DNA of 64,000 nt, taken from positions 1,220,501 to 1,284,500 of the forward strand of contig NZ_JARBXM010000001.1 of NCBI RefSeq assembly GCF_028890305.1, in the 5' to 3' direction. Within the stretch, counting starts at the first letter, position 1. The number at the start of each line of letters is the position of its first letter. The translations under genes were made by a program, and so were the position numbers. Source of the stretch: Candidatus Methanosphaera massiliense. GTDB lineage: Archaea; Methanobacteriota; Methanobacteria; Methanobacteriales; Methanobacteriaceae. The notes beneath the pieces are model-generated. The model searched no databases and was not told where the DNA came from. It saw nothing but the letters and a program-made list of their open reading frames with translations. Below are positions 28,325 through 37,584 of the stretch, one piece after another.

Positions 28325-29467
28325 TTATATTTTTAATACTTTATTTCTTAGTTCTGGTAACTCATGACAGTTTGCCACTGGTAATGGTTCCTCTACATAT
28401 ACTGGTTTCCAGGATAATGCTTTTTCGTTTTCTTCACGTTTTACTTCCATACCTTTTTCATAGTATTCGTCTCTTGCTTTTACCATAGCCTCCATTGCTT
28501 TTAGTGGTGAGCCTGGTGGTACACAACATGAAGAACCTAATATGTCAATTCCTCTGTCAAGTGCTTTAAATGTTTCTAGTCTAATACTTTCTAAATCACC
28601 TTTGAATAGGGAATCTGTTGCAACATTTCCAACTAATTGGGTGTTACTATCTAAATCATATTTTATTTGATTTGCTTCTTTTACATTTACACTGTCTTCA
28701 AAGGAGAATCCATTATATCCTACATCAAGTGTGTTTTTTAGGATTGGTGTTGTATCTCCACATACGTGTAATACTATGTTGAAGTCTGCTGCTTTAGATA
28801 TTCTTTTTAACGGATATCTTACAATTTCATTAAACATTTCTGGTGGAAGGAGATCTGCTGCAATGGATGGTTCGTACATACAATCTCCTTGTAAATCAAG
28901 ATCATTATATGCTTTTACGACTTCGATTACTGCATCAGCACATATGTTTACTCCTTCTTTTACTGCTTCTGGTTCTGTTGCAAGACATTTCATAAGATAT
29001 TCAATACCAACTATTTGACCAAGTAATGTGAATGGTCCAATTTGACCAGATATTAGCGGAACATCAGGGTATTTTTCTCTTGCTATTTGACATGCTTTAG
29101 CTACTACAGGTATTCTTCCACTACTTAGGAAATCATCATTTAGTTCTACGCTTGATAAATCATCAAAGAACGGTGATGCTGTGATTTCTGGTATGTGTTC
29201 ATTAGCATCTCTTAAATCTACTTCACAACCCATTGCTTCTGCTTCTATTGCAAGGTCAAATGGTAGGTTAATACTTTCTACGCCTGCATATTTATGTGCA
29301 CTTTCTCCGAGTGTTACCATTTTTTCTGCATCAGTGTGTGATGCTGGGAATCCTGCTCCTGTTCTTTCCATTCCTTCAATTAATGCTACAGATACTATAC
29401 TTGCAGCTGGAACTTTTTCTACTTCTTTTCCTGCAAATGCATTTTCTAAGTTTTCAATTAAATCCAT
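28325..29467 (-). CDS. mtaA: methylcobamide:CoM methyltransferase, MtaA/MtbA family
   Basis: The 380-aa protein belongs to the uroporphyrinogen-decarboxylase-like methyltransferases that move the methyl group from a methylated corrinoid protein to coenzyme M. The zinc site is visible as His234 and Cys236 (LHVCGDT) and Cys314/Cys315 (SSCCVPPGSP), close to His237, Cys239 and Cys316 known for M. barkeri MtaA. The start is the ATG at 29467, served by AGGAGAGAT; the ATG at 29488 lies upstream of that ribosome site. It is the only such gene in the window and is about 10 kb from mtaBC. MtaA is the natural assignment in a methanol-user; an MtbA-type or other specificity cannot be excluded. Confidence 0.88.
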   Translation of the reverse strand: MDLIENLENAFAGKEVEKVPAASIVSVALIEGMERTGAGFPASHTDAEKMVTLGESAHKYAGVESINLPFDLAIEAEAMGCEVDLRDANEHIPEITASPFFDDLSSVELNDDFLSSGRIPVVAKACQIAREKYPDVPLISGQIGPFTLLGQIVGIEYLMKCLATEPEAVKEGVNICADAVIEVVKAYNDLDLQGDCMYEPSIAADLLPPEMFNEIVRYPLKRISKAADFNIVLHVCGDTTPILKNTLDVGYNGFSFEDSVNVKEANQIKYDLDSNTQLVGNVATDSLFKGDLESIRLETFKALDRGIDILGSSCCVPPGSPLKAMEAMVKARDEYYEKGMEVKREENEKALSWKPVYVEEPLPVANCHELPELRNKVLKI

Positions 29468-29868
29468 TTTGATCTCTCCTTTATCCATTTTTAAGAGTTG
29501 AATCTAACTAGATAAAAACTTATTTTTATTCATTTGTTTGAGGTTAAATTTTTTATTTTTGTTATTGATTGGGATTTCAATATTTTCTTCCAGATAATTC
29601 AATTCTGATTGTTTTTATCCTGTCAAATTCATACTTATAATTATGAATAACGTACTATATAAAGGATTTGTACTAAAATAAGATAAAATTGAACGTTAAT
29701 GATTAAATAAAGAACTATTGATAATTTTCTAGACTAATAATAAATTAATATTCATCTAATAATTTTTTGTTGTGATGATAAAATAATCATCTCATGATAA
29801 TTTTTAAGAAGTCATGATAATATATTTTTAAACAATATAAAAAAAATAATAAAAAAAATTAGTAAAAT
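29468..29868. other. gene-free AT-rich stretch
   Basis: The promoter region of the mtaA-type gene lies at the left and the terminator zone of the zinc-ribbon gene at the right. I see no gene or convincing structure between them. Confidence 0.45.
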
Positions 29869-31224
29869 TTATTGGAAAGTAGGATATAATCTAATTCGTT
29901 CAATTTGTTCTACTGGAATATTTTGTATTTCAATGTTCAAAGTATCGAAACCAAGATATAATTTTGTGTTAATGAATGTGCTTTCAGTTCCTATTATTTT
30001 ACTGTTTTTATCATAACAGGTTGCTGCAATTTTTATTTTTTCATACTTATCTGGATTTTTGATATAAATTTCACCTACAATTGATAATTTATCAGGTGAA
30101 TTTGATATAATAGAAGTGTTTGTTATATTCATACCTATTTTGTGTTCAATATCATGCATTTGTTCAATGAATATTGAGTTAACAGTAGAATAAACATTAT
30201 TTTGTCTTCTTTTTGGTTTATTATTAATTAATTTTTGTTTATTAGATGAATGCTTTTTATGTGTCTGTTTATTTTTAACTGTTTCATTAATTTTTTCTTT
30301 AGGTTTGTTTGAAACTGTTTTCTGTTTAGGTTTATTTGTTGCTATTTTCTGTTTAGGTTTAATATCAAACTGTTTATCAACAATTTCAGGTAAGATAATA
30401 ATTATACTAGTATCAAAGAAGTCTGGTTTAAATTCAATATCAAAAGGACTTAAATCATACAACTTGTTAATCTCAACAATAGTATTTTCCTTTTCAGTCT
30501 TATTACCTTCCTTGTTAAAACATATGACTGAAATCTGTAAAACTTTACCATTATCTAGCTTTTTATTAATAGAAACTTTACCACTGATAGTAACTATTTT
30601 ATCATCATCAATATCTAATTCTATATTATTAAATCTTAGACCTAAGCTATTTTCAAGTTTCTTGTTTCTTTTAATTTTTCCTCTGAATTCATCTTTAAGA
30701 AGATTTAATTCTTCTCTAGATAAACTAGCATACTTTTCTTCACCTATTAGAAAATTATCATCAAAAGAATCTTCATCAATTAAATCATCCGATAATTCAT
30801 CTTCTTCCTGAACTATTTGTTCTTCTTTGATTTGATTATCATGATCCTGTACAGGTATTTCCTTCTGTTCTTGTTCTATTTCATATGGAGATTCTTCCGG
30901 TTTATAGAAGAAATCTTCCTCCTCATCTGTAATATCAGAATTACTTTCTGGACGTAATAATTCTTTTGCAAAGTCATCTAAGTCATCAATATCTTTTACT
31001 AAATCATTTCTTTGATGTTTTAATTTCTCTTGTCTTCTACGTTCATCATCTATTAATTCTTGTGCTATTCGATCTGCATACCTATGGCTATCATCATCAT
31101 TATCACGTTCTCTGTCATATTGGTTATCATCATGTTCTACTGCAATGTACAATAATTCACCGCAGTATATACATCGATCTTCAAAATCATCATTTAGTTG
31201 ACCACAGTATGGACATCTTTGCAT
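29869..31224 (-). CDS. zinc-ribbon protein with acidic linker and two beta-sandwich-like domains
   Basis: The 451-aa protein starts with a zinc ribbon (CPYCGQ...CIYCGE). A highly acidic, Gln/Glu-rich low-complexity stretch covers about residues 30-165. Two similar predicted beta domains follow at about 190-280 and 365-451; each carries an ISVICFNKEG or IAATCYDKNS strand of the kind seen in FxLYD-like domains. They are joined by a very basic linker with repeated KPKQK. There is no signal peptide. It may be a scaffold or assembly factor. The duplicated domain and oppositely charged linkers are seen directly; function is unknown. Confidence 0.7.
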   Translation of the reverse strand: MQRCPYCGQLNDDFEDRCIYCGELLYIAVEHDDNQYDRERDNDDDSHRYADRIAQELIDDERRRQEKLKHQRNDLVKDIDDLDDFAKELLRPESNSDITDEEEDFFYKPEESPYEIEQEQKEIPVQDHDNQIKEEQIVQEEDELSDDLIDEDSFDDNFLIGEEKYASLSREELNLLKDEFRGKIKRNKKLENSLGLRFNNIELDIDDDKIVTISGKVSINKKLDNGKVLQISVICFNKEGNKTEKENTIVEINKLYDLSPFDIEFKPDFFDTSIIIILPEIVDKQFDIKPKQKIATNKPKQKTVSNKPKEKINETVKNKQTHKKHSSNKQKLINNKPKRRQNNVYSTVNSIFIEQMHDIEHKIGMNITNTSIISNSPDKLSIVGEIYIKNPDKYEKIKIAATCYDKNSKIIGTESTFINTKLYLGFDTLNIEIQNIPVEQIERIRLYPTFQ

Positions 31225-31428
31225 AGTTTATCTTCCCTATAATTATTTGTTAATTATTTATATGTATATATTAATAAATATTTAAAATCATTATTATTAA
31301 AATACGAAAATAATTCATATAAATCATATTATTTATAGAATGAAGTAAATCTGTACTAATTAAAAAGGGGTATATATAAGTAAATAACACATGTTTAAAT
31401 AGATAAGAATAAAAAAAAGGTGAGCAAT

Positions 31429-31845
31429 TTGACAAGCAGAGAAAAAGTTTATGATTTCATGGAAAAAGCAGGTGTATTATATTTATCAACAGAGGATGGT
31501 GAAAAACCTAAAATAAGACCAATAGGATTCAGAATGTTAGTTGATGGACAAATATATTTTCTAACAGGAACATTCAAAAATCTATATGACCAAATGCTAA
31601 GAAATAGTAACGTGGAATTTCTAGCACGTAATGGACAAGAATTTATGAGATATTACGGAAAAGTAGTATTTGATGAGGATGAAGATAAACGTCTTTTAAA
31701 TAAAGCATTTGAAAAAATGCCAATGCTAAAGAAAATGTATGGTGAAAATTCAGATCTTACACCAGTAATATTCCACATATCTAAAGCAACAGCTGAGATT
31801 AGAGATATGAATGGAATTATAGAAACATATAACTTCCTAGATTAA
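31429..31845 (+). CDS. pyridoxamine 5'-phosphate oxidase-family (FMN split-barrel) protein
   Basis: The 138-aa protein is a paralogue of the one at 8856-9263, sharing the RPIGFRMLVDGQIYFLTGTF core and the C-terminal VIFHISKATAEIRDM strand. It should bind FMN or F420-like cofactors in a split barrel. I place the start at TTG 31429, giving MTSREKV like its paralogue, with GGTGA five bases upstream; the GTG at 31420 overlaps that ribosome site. TATA-like sequence GGGGTATATATAAG occurs about 60 bases upstream. It is transcribed alone. Confidence 0.85.
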   Translation: MTSREKVYDFMEKAGVLYLSTEDGEKPKIRPIGFRMLVDGQIYFLTGTFKNLYDQMLRNSNVEFLARNGQEFMRYYGKVVFDEDEDKRLLNKAFEKMPMLKKMYGENSDLTPVIFHISKATAEIRDMNGIIETYNFLD

Positions 31846-31937
31846 ATTAATATTAAAAAAAATAGTCCTAATAATAAAATTTACTTCTTTTTATCTTTTT
31901 TTGTGTAGTTAGAAAATAAATAATAAGAGAATAAAAA

Positions 31938-33185
31938 TTATTCTCCTACTAATTTTAGTCCTGTCATTGCTTTAACATCATTACTTAATACTCTAAGATC
32001 AGTTCTATTAAGTTTTGATAAATCATCATGACCAGCAAGCTGTGCTAACATTTTTGCTTCTTCAGTAATAGCATTAATATAATTAGCAACATGTTCAGCT
32101 GCTTCATCAACATCTAATGTTCTTAGTTTAGGATTTTGTGTTGCAATACCTACAGGACAAGTTCCTTTGGAACAATTTCTACATCCAATACATCCCATTG
32201 CAATCATAGAAGCGGTTGCTATATATACAGCATCTGCACCCATTGCTAATGCTTTAGCTACATCTGCACCATTTCTGATTCCACCTGTAATAATAAGGTC
32301 TACATCATCCTTAGCACCAATTTCCTCTAATGTTTTTACAGCTAAAGCTAGTGCAGGGATAGTTGGTACACCAGTTTCCTCGGATACAATTTCAGGGGAA
32401 GCACCTGTTCCTCCTTCCATTCCATCAAGTGCAATTATATCTGCTCCTACTTCATATGCAATTTTAACATCTTCATCTACTCTTCCAGGACCTAATTTAA
32501 CAATAATAGGAACTTCCCAGTCTGTAACTTCTCTTATTAATTCGATGTGTTCTGCTAATTCTTCTTTGCTTTGTGAGTCAAGGAATCTGCATGGACTTAA
32601 TGCATCAGTTCCTTCCGGTATTTCTCTGATTTTAGCTACTTCTGGACTTACTTTTTCTGCCATTAAGTGTCCGCCCATACCAGGTTTTGCACCTTGTCCT
32701 ATTTTTACTTCTACTGCATCTCCAGCATTTAAATATTTAGCTGATACTCCAAATCTACCAGAGGAGTACTGTACTACTAATTTATCTGATAATTCTCTTT
32801 CTTCTGGAAGCATTCCACCTTCACCAGTGTTTGCTACTGAACCTACCATAGCTGAACCTTTTGCTAATCCTAATTTTGCTTCTTTGGATAATGCACCGAA
32901 AGACATACCACCTATTAGTACAGGGGTATCTGCTTCTAATGGTTTTTTAGCAAATCTTGTACCTAGTTTTACTTTTGTGTTACATGGTTCTCGGTATTTG
33001 TCTACTGGTGCTATTGAAGCTTGTGCTGGTAATATTACTATATCATCAAATTTTGGCACGTCTTTTGACCTTCCAAATCCTCTTATTTTATAGTTTCCAG
33101 TTTGAGCTTTAGTGTGTATGTCCTCTATGGTTTGTTTACTATAAATTGCTCCTGCATCTAATGCTGCCATTTTTTTATCTGCCAT
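31938..33185 (-). CDS. split glutamate synthase, FMN-binding catalytic subunit
   Basis: The 415-aa protein matches the central and FMN domains of glutamate synthase as a separate archaeal subunit. It has GGMSFGALSKEAKLGLAKGS, the glycine-rich phosphate site (LDGMEGGTGASP, TGGIRNGADVAKALAMGADA) and the 3Fe-4S cysteine cluster CIGCRNCSKGTCP. It would reduce 2-oxoglutarate with ammonia to glutamate on FMN. The GXGXG-domain subunit gene lies 18 bp upstream in the same operon. No glutamine amidotransferase subunit is visible, so ammonia source and exact reaction are open. N-methylglutamate synthase-type enzymes share this build. Confidence 0.9.
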   Translation of the reverse strand: MADKKMAALDAGAIYSKQTIEDIHTKAQTGNYKIRGFGRSKDVPKFDDIVILPAQASIAPVDKYREPCNTKVKLGTRFAKKPLEADTPVLIGGMSFGALSKEAKLGLAKGSAMVGSVANTGEGGMLPEERELSDKLVVQYSSGRFGVSAKYLNAGDAVEVKIGQGAKPGMGGHLMAEKVSPEVAKIREIPEGTDALSPCRFLDSQSKEELAEHIELIREVTDWEVPIIVKLGPGRVDEDVKIAYEVGADIIALDGMEGGTGASPEIVSEETGVPTIPALALAVKTLEEIGAKDDVDLIITGGIRNGADVAKALAMGADAVYIATASMIAMGCIGCRNCSKGTCPVGIATQNPKLRTLDVDEAAEHVANYINAITEEAKMLAQLAGHDDLSKLNRTDLRVLSNDVKAMTGLKLVGE

Positions 33186-33203
33186 TTATATTACCTCTTA
33201 ATT

Positions 33204-33869
33204 TTATTTACCATAGAATGGTCTTAATTGATCTTTCACAATTTTTGTGAAATTCTCAGCTTTTTGGTCTATATCATATTGTTTGAAGAGACTGTTGAGC
33301 TTGTCTTTATCCTCTTCTGTTAGTTCTGTTTCTTTAGCGTTGTATCCAAGTTGGTATGATCCTGCTATGTAGATTGCTCCACCAATCATCCAGTCTCCTA
33401 AGTCTTTACTTGAGTTTCCTGTGATGATTATGTCACCATCTAGCATGTATAGTCCTGCTGTTTTACCAATATTTCCATCAATTAATATTACACCATTTTT
33501 GTGTAATTGACCTACACCGTCTCCAGCATTTCCTCTAACTACTATGTTTCCGTTACATTTACCAAATCCTACGCCGTCTCCAGCTCCACCGTTGAGAATA
33601 ATTTCTCCTTCGGTCATGTTGTCTCCAAGGTATTTGTTAACTGATCCATTAATAGTTATTTCTGCTCCATCATTTAGAGCACCAATAAAATCTCCAAAAT
33701 CACCGTTTAATTCTATGTTTGCTTCAGATTGTATACCTACTGCTATAGAATTTAAAGATTCTACATCTTTTATGGTTATTTCTTTTTCATTGCTTGTTAT
33801 AGCATCTTTTATAGAAGTATTTACATCACGTGTTGTTAAATCTACACCTGAGATTTCTACTTTTGCCAT
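33204..33869 (-). CDS. split glutamate synthase, GXGXG-domain subunit
   Basis: The 221-aa protein is the beta-helical C-terminal domain of glutamate synthase encoded on its own. It shows repeated turns with GDG and GG motifs (NGGAGDGVGFGKCNGNIVVR, GNAGDGVGQLHKNG, GNSSKDLGDWM). In the fused enzyme this domain is structural and positions the other domains. It is the first gene of the unit, with GGAG before its ATG, and the FMN subunit follows 18 bp later. The amidotransferase piece expected of a complete split GltS is not next to it. Confidence 0.9.
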   Translation of the reverse strand: MAKVEISGVDLTTRDVNTSIKDAITSNEKEITIKDVESLNSIAVGIQSEANIELNGDFGDFIGALNDGAEITINGSVNKYLGDNMTEGEIILNGGAGDGVGFGKCNGNIVVRGNAGDGVGQLHKNGVILIDGNIGKTAGLYMLDGDIIITGNSSKDLGDWMIGGAIYIAGSYQLGYNAKETELTEEDKDKLNSLFKQYDIDQKAENFTKIVKDQLRPFYGK

Positions 33870-34419
33870 ATTTTTCTCCTCATAATTTTCTTTTTAATAA
33901 CATATAGTCCCAAAGTGTTGTTATTAAATAATACCTCATAAATTTCATTTAAAAATGTTAATTTGTTTAATAATATTTTATATTATTGTAAATTGTATAA
34001 TTATATAACTTATTTTTTTAAATAATTTATGTGGTTATATAATGTTTTTGTCTATTTTAATATATATTATTTTTTTAATATAAGGGGTGTTAAGATGTTA
34101 TATTTAAGAAATTATAAGTATTATAATATCTTTTTCATGTTTAAGAATAATTATAGTGTTAGTATTATTTTTTAAAAGGATATAGGAAATTTGAATGTAA
34201 TTTAATTATCAATAAAGTTTAAATAATTCCGATTGTTTATAATAACTTTTAATTTTTAATATTAAGAGTTTGTAAATAGTATCTTTCAGTTTAATGCATA
34301 GTAAAATAAATAAAAAAAGTTAATTTTAATCGCTTAAATTTTATTTTTAAGAGATATAAATTTAATTAAGTAAAATTAATTCAATAATTTTATATATTTA
34401 GTTATCCTTAAATTATTAC

Positions 34420-34551
34420 AGAGTTAAAAAATTATAATAGGTTTTGATTATTAATTTTTATTATCTATATGAAAATTTAATATTATAGTTTTCCGAAGGA
34501 ATATAGTCATGTTTTTTAGTTCACCTCGGAAAAACCTATTATTTTAACTCT
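34420..34551. other. inverted-repeat structure, candidate structured RNA or small mobile remnant
   Basis: AGAGTTAAAA (34420-34429) pairs with its complement at 34542-34551. TAATAGGTTTT (34435-34445) pairs with 34531-34541. Together they form a stem of about 21 bp with one internal bulge. Inside lies a second hairpin, CCG-A-AGG (34493-34499) against CCT-CGG (34524-34529). The GC-containing inner stem stands out in AT-rich surroundings. It could be an untranslated RNA, a leader element of the minus-strand glutamate synthase operon, or a small transposon remnant. Confidence 0.45.
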
Positions 34552-34792
34552 TAAATATAATAATCAGCTTTATACTATATCATCTATTTTTTTCATAAAA
34601 TTAAATTTATTATACATAATTCTTTGATAAAACAACTAATAATTATGGAAAAGATTATTAAATGAAGATAAATTTCAGTAGTCGTATAATTATTAAAGAC
34701 TATCTTAAAAGATTTAACTTTATTATTAGTTTATAAACTGTTATAATTTAATTCAATTGGATTACATGTCTTAATTTTTATTATAAAAACAG

Positions 34793-34800
34793 TTATATAA
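34793..34800 (+). promoter_or_regulatory. TATA-box candidate of the histone gene
   Basis: TTATATAA lies about 50 bp before the start codon, a plausible distance given a short leader with the GAGGTGAT ribosome site. Confidence 0.4.
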
Positions 34801-34842
34801 TTTAAAGAGGATAATACAATATAGATAATTAGAGGTGATAAC

Positions 34843-35052
34843 ATGACAGAATTACCAAAAGCAACTATGGGAAAATTACTGAAAAAAGCTGGTGCTACAC
34901 GTGTAAGTGATGATGCTAAAATTGAATTAGCAAAGGTACTAGAAGAAATCGGTGAAGAAGTTGGTAAAGAGGCAGTTCCTTATGCTAAACACGCTGGAAG
35001 AAAAACAGTTAAAGCAGAGGATATTAAATTAGTAATAAATAATAATCTATAG
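34843..35052 (+). CDS. archaeal histone (HMf family)
   Basis: The 69-aa protein is a single histone fold: [20 protein letters not shown], a long central helix ([20 protein letters not shown]) and [15 protein letters not shown]. These match archaeal histones that form dimers and larger assemblies wrapping DNA. The length is standard and there are no tails. The ribosome site GAGGTGAT is near perfect, as for a highly expressed gene. It is a monocistronic gene after a long non-coding region. Confidence 0.97.
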   Translation: MTELPKATMGKLLKKAGATRVSDDAKIELAKVLEEIGEEVGKEAVPYAKHAGRKTVKAEDIKLVINNNL

Positions 35053-35364
35053 CTGCAACTGTTTTTTATTTAATCATATAGATATATTTTTTTATATTCT
35101 GATTCTTTTTTAAATTTTTTTTATTAAAAACTTTTCAGGATTAACAATAATTAATCAAGATTTATTACTTAAATTAATAAAATAATCATTAATTAAGTAA
35201 GTAGTCTACTATTTTTTAGATAATTGTCAATAATTCTAGTAAAAATAATGTAATTAAATGTAATTTAGTAAAAAAAGAGTATACGAATAATCAAATTGGA
35301 TTATTTAATTAAAATATCCCATTTCTTATTCATAGTAGTTAAATTTAAATTTTATTTTATAGTC
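35053..35364. other. gene-free AT-rich stretch
   Basis: The gap between the histone stop and the convergent AbrB-like gene holds T-runs (near 35087 and 35110) that could end histone transcription, and nothing else I can support. Confidence 0.45.
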
Positions 35365-35529
35365 TTAAGGAGCTAATTTAACATCTGGACGAATATGTAA
35401 CACAACGTCGCCGTTTCTAGTTACACTCCATTCAATTAAACTAGTTTCATCCATTTCAAATTTATTAATTATCTCTTTTGGTATTTCTGTTTTACCATTA
35501 TGCATTTTTGTTATTTCAATATCAGCCAT
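35365..35529 (-). CDS. small AbrB/SpoVT-like DNA-binding protein
   Basis: The 54-aa protein reads MADIEITKMHNGKTEIPKEI and continues through a second strand with RNGDVVLHIRP. This is the swapped-hairpin layout of AbrB-type DNA-binding domains, as found in small archaeal regulators and antitoxins. A GGTGA site lies five bases before the ATG. The gene is short and easily missed. No toxin gene adjoins it: the histone converges on one side and a LOG-type gene diverges on the other. A stand-alone regulator is therefore more likely than an antitoxin. Confidence 0.8.
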   Translation of the reverse strand: MADIEITKMHNGKTEIPKEIINKFEMDETSLIEWSVTRNGDVVLHIRPDVKLAP

Positions 35530-35755
35530 TATTTCACCGATTTAAATTCTCTTTATCAAAATATTTAAAAGTAACCATTAAGGGTATATGATTAATATTA
35601 TTATTAAACAGAATAATGATTATTACTTCTTTTAATACTTATTAACTTTATATAATTTTTAATTTAAATTATTAATTAAGGGATATTAAATTATAAATTT
35701 TTTTAACAAGGGCTATTAAAATAAAATCATGATATTATTATAAGAGGAAATTTAT

Positions 35756-36292
35756 ATGAGAATATGTTTATACGGTGCTGGTAGTGCTAAGTTAAACAAG
35801 AAATATTTAGATGTTGGATACCAGTTAGGAGAAAGATTAGCTCAAGAAAATCATACCCTAGTATTTGGCGCAGGAAATAATGGAATGATGGGCGCTGTAG
35901 CAAGAGGTATGCATGATAATAATGGTAAAATAATTGGAATAGCTCCTGATTGGATGGATAAGTTTGAGGAGTTATATGATTATTGTGATAAATTAATATC
36001 TACTTCCACTATGGATGAAAGAAAAAGGCTATTTCTCACAAATTCAGACTTGTTTATAATAGCACCTGGTGGAATAGGTACATTAGATGAATTTTTTCAG
36101 ATAATAACATTAAAAAAACTGGAAAAACATGAAAAACCAATCATAATGTTTAATATTGATGGATATTATGATGTATTACTGGATATGATGAGTCACATGA
36201 AAAAAGAAAAGACTATATCTGAGAATGATACAAAATTATATGAAGTTGCAACATCAATAGATGAAATATTAAATTATATTAATACAGATTAA
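35756..36292 (+). CDS. LOG-family (cytokinin riboside monophosphate phosphoribohydrolase-like) protein
   Basis: The 178-aa protein has the Rossmann-like start MRICLYGAGSAK, the segment TLVFGAGNNGMMGAVARG and the signature PGGIGTLDEFF of LOG / TIGR00730 proteins. Characterised members hydrolyse nucleoside 5'-monophosphates to base and ribose 5-phosphate. Older annotations call such proteins lysine decarboxylases. The start has GAGGAAA at good spacing. A surface protein gene follows 25 bp later but is probably unrelated in function. Confidence 0.88.
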   Translation: MRICLYGAGSAKLNKKYLDVGYQLGERLAQENHTLVFGAGNNGMMGAVARGMHDNNGKIIGIAPDWMDKFEELYDYCDKLISTSTMDERKRLFLTNSDLFIIAPGGIGTLDEFFQIITLKKLEKHEKPIIMFNIDGYYDVLLDMMSHMKKEKTISENDTKLYEVATSIDEILNYINTD

Positions 36293-36317
36293 TTATTAAA
36301 AATATAGGAGTTGAAAT

Positions 36318-37460
36318 ATGAAGAAGTATCAAGTAGTATTATTAATTAGTATTATCTTTATATCATTCACTGCTCAAGGAGTGAGTGCTACATCAGTTTT
36401 TCTTACATCAGATCATGTAGGTTCACAGGATAATGATATTACAATGATGAATTCTATAAAGAATTATGTTGAAGACCTTAGTAATGGCAGTATACAAGTT
36501 ACTGTTGATAGTCAAGCACCAAGTCCCGGTGAAGGAACACGGGCTATTGAAAGTGACAGCGATGTAAGTGTAACTATGGCAGCATCATGTTCAGGAAACT
36601 TTATAGTACTTGCACAGGCAGCACAGAATACTGATAAGCAAATTATCTTTGTAAATACTGGTGATGTAAACTTAGATAATGTTAGTTTTGTAAGACGTGC
36701 ATGGGATGATAATTATTCTAGTACAACATTTGCAGGTATTAATTCACCAGGAAAATTCCTGAATGATGCAGGTATTAGCTATATTCAACCGTTACAGGAA
36801 TATCCTGATGCCGGTAGTGAGGGATCATATACCTCATCTAATGATGATGTTAACAGATATATTGCTCAACAAATTGTAAATGACATAGAAAATAATGCTA
36901 GTAGTAGTAAAACATATGATAGTAATTTAATAGTTAATCATACATTACGTCCTTCTGTAATGGCTGAGGCAAGTCAAAGCTTACTTGACGATAATGATAC
37001 GAGTATGAATGGTACATACAATTCCTATACTGCACCACAAGTATTATACATGACAAGTTCTTATCTTAATGGTAATGGTTTAGAGCAGCCAAAAGACTAT
37101 GAACAGCCAAGTTCTCCAATGAATCACTCATCCTTTACCCAAAAATCATATTCAATTTACGAATACATGGAAATGGCTTCAATTGTAAAGAATTACATGG
37201 ATGAAAATGGTAGAGCTCCTGATTCCATTGACTATAAAGGTGCTCATATAGGATATTATGACTTAGTATATAACTTTGCTAAATTAACAGCAAATCATAC
37301 TGATGGAAGACATATGGATTTCAGTCATGATACAGAGTTTACTAAATTAAATAATGATCCATTAGCAGAATATGGACAATACATAATAATAATTGGTGCT
37401 ATAATAATAGTTCTTGGAACTATTAGAAGACTATTTAGAAGAAGACGAAGAAGATATTAG
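36318..37460 (+). CDS. exported, membrane-anchored protein with pseudomurein-binding-type repeat
   Basis: The 380-aa protein has a signal peptide (VVLLISIIFISFTAQGVSAT), a large extracellular region and one C-terminal membrane helix (QYIIIIGAIIIVLGTIRRLF) followed by an Arg-rich tail. Near residues 290-335 the segment EMASIVKNYMDENGRAPDSI resembles pseudomurein-binding repeats (xxVxxYIExNGRLPN). It would be held in the membrane and contact the cell wall. The first extracellular domain, with AASCSGNFIVLAQ, is not recognised. It is 25 bp from the LOG gene and may be co-transcribed. Confidence 0.75.
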   Translation: MKKYQVVLLISIIFISFTAQGVSATSVFLTSDHVGSQDNDITMMNSIKNYVEDLSNGSIQVTVDSQAPSPGEGTRAIESDSDVSVTMAASCSGNFIVLAQAAQNTDKQIIFVNTGDVNLDNVSFVRRAWDDNYSSTTFAGINSPGKFLNDAGISYIQPLQEYPDAGSEGSYTSSNDDVNRYIAQQIVNDIENNASSSKTYDSNLIVNHTLRPSVMAEASQSLLDDNDTSMNGTYNSYTAPQVLYMTSSYLNGNGLEQPKDYEQPSSPMNHSSFTQKSYSIYEYMEMASIVKNYMDENGRAPDSIDYKGAHIGYYDLVYNFAKLTANHTDGRHMDFSHDTEFTKLNNDPLAEYGQYIIIIGAIIIVLGTIRRLFRRRRRRY

Positions 37461-37584
37461 ATTTTTCGCTTCTATTTTTTTTAAAAATTCTATTTTTTTA
37501 TTTATTATTGTAATGAAATAGATTATATAATATTTTAGATAAATACTCAAATAATCCATAAACTAATTCTAATAGAGGACAATT

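Larger units (their letters stand above)
33870..34842. other. long gene-free region between glutamate synthase genes and histone
   Basis: Nearly one kilobase between divergent genes holds no frame above about 26 codons with good support. It contains an inverted-repeat structure at 34420-34551, a micro-frame on the minus strand (34451-34510) with a GAGGTGA site, and a 26-codon plus-strand frame from 34095 with a weaker site. The histone promoter (TTATATAA near 34793) is at the right end. Confidence 0.55.

Noticed and set aside
28237-28488. Plus-strand frame of 83 codons
   Set aside because: It starts in the terminator hairpin and runs antisense through the end of the CoM methyltransferase gene with no family resemblance.
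36318-37460. Basic-membrane-protein type (BMP) lipoprotein receptor
   Set aside because: There is no lipobox cysteine and the C-terminus has a membrane helix and a pseudomurein-binding-type segment instead.
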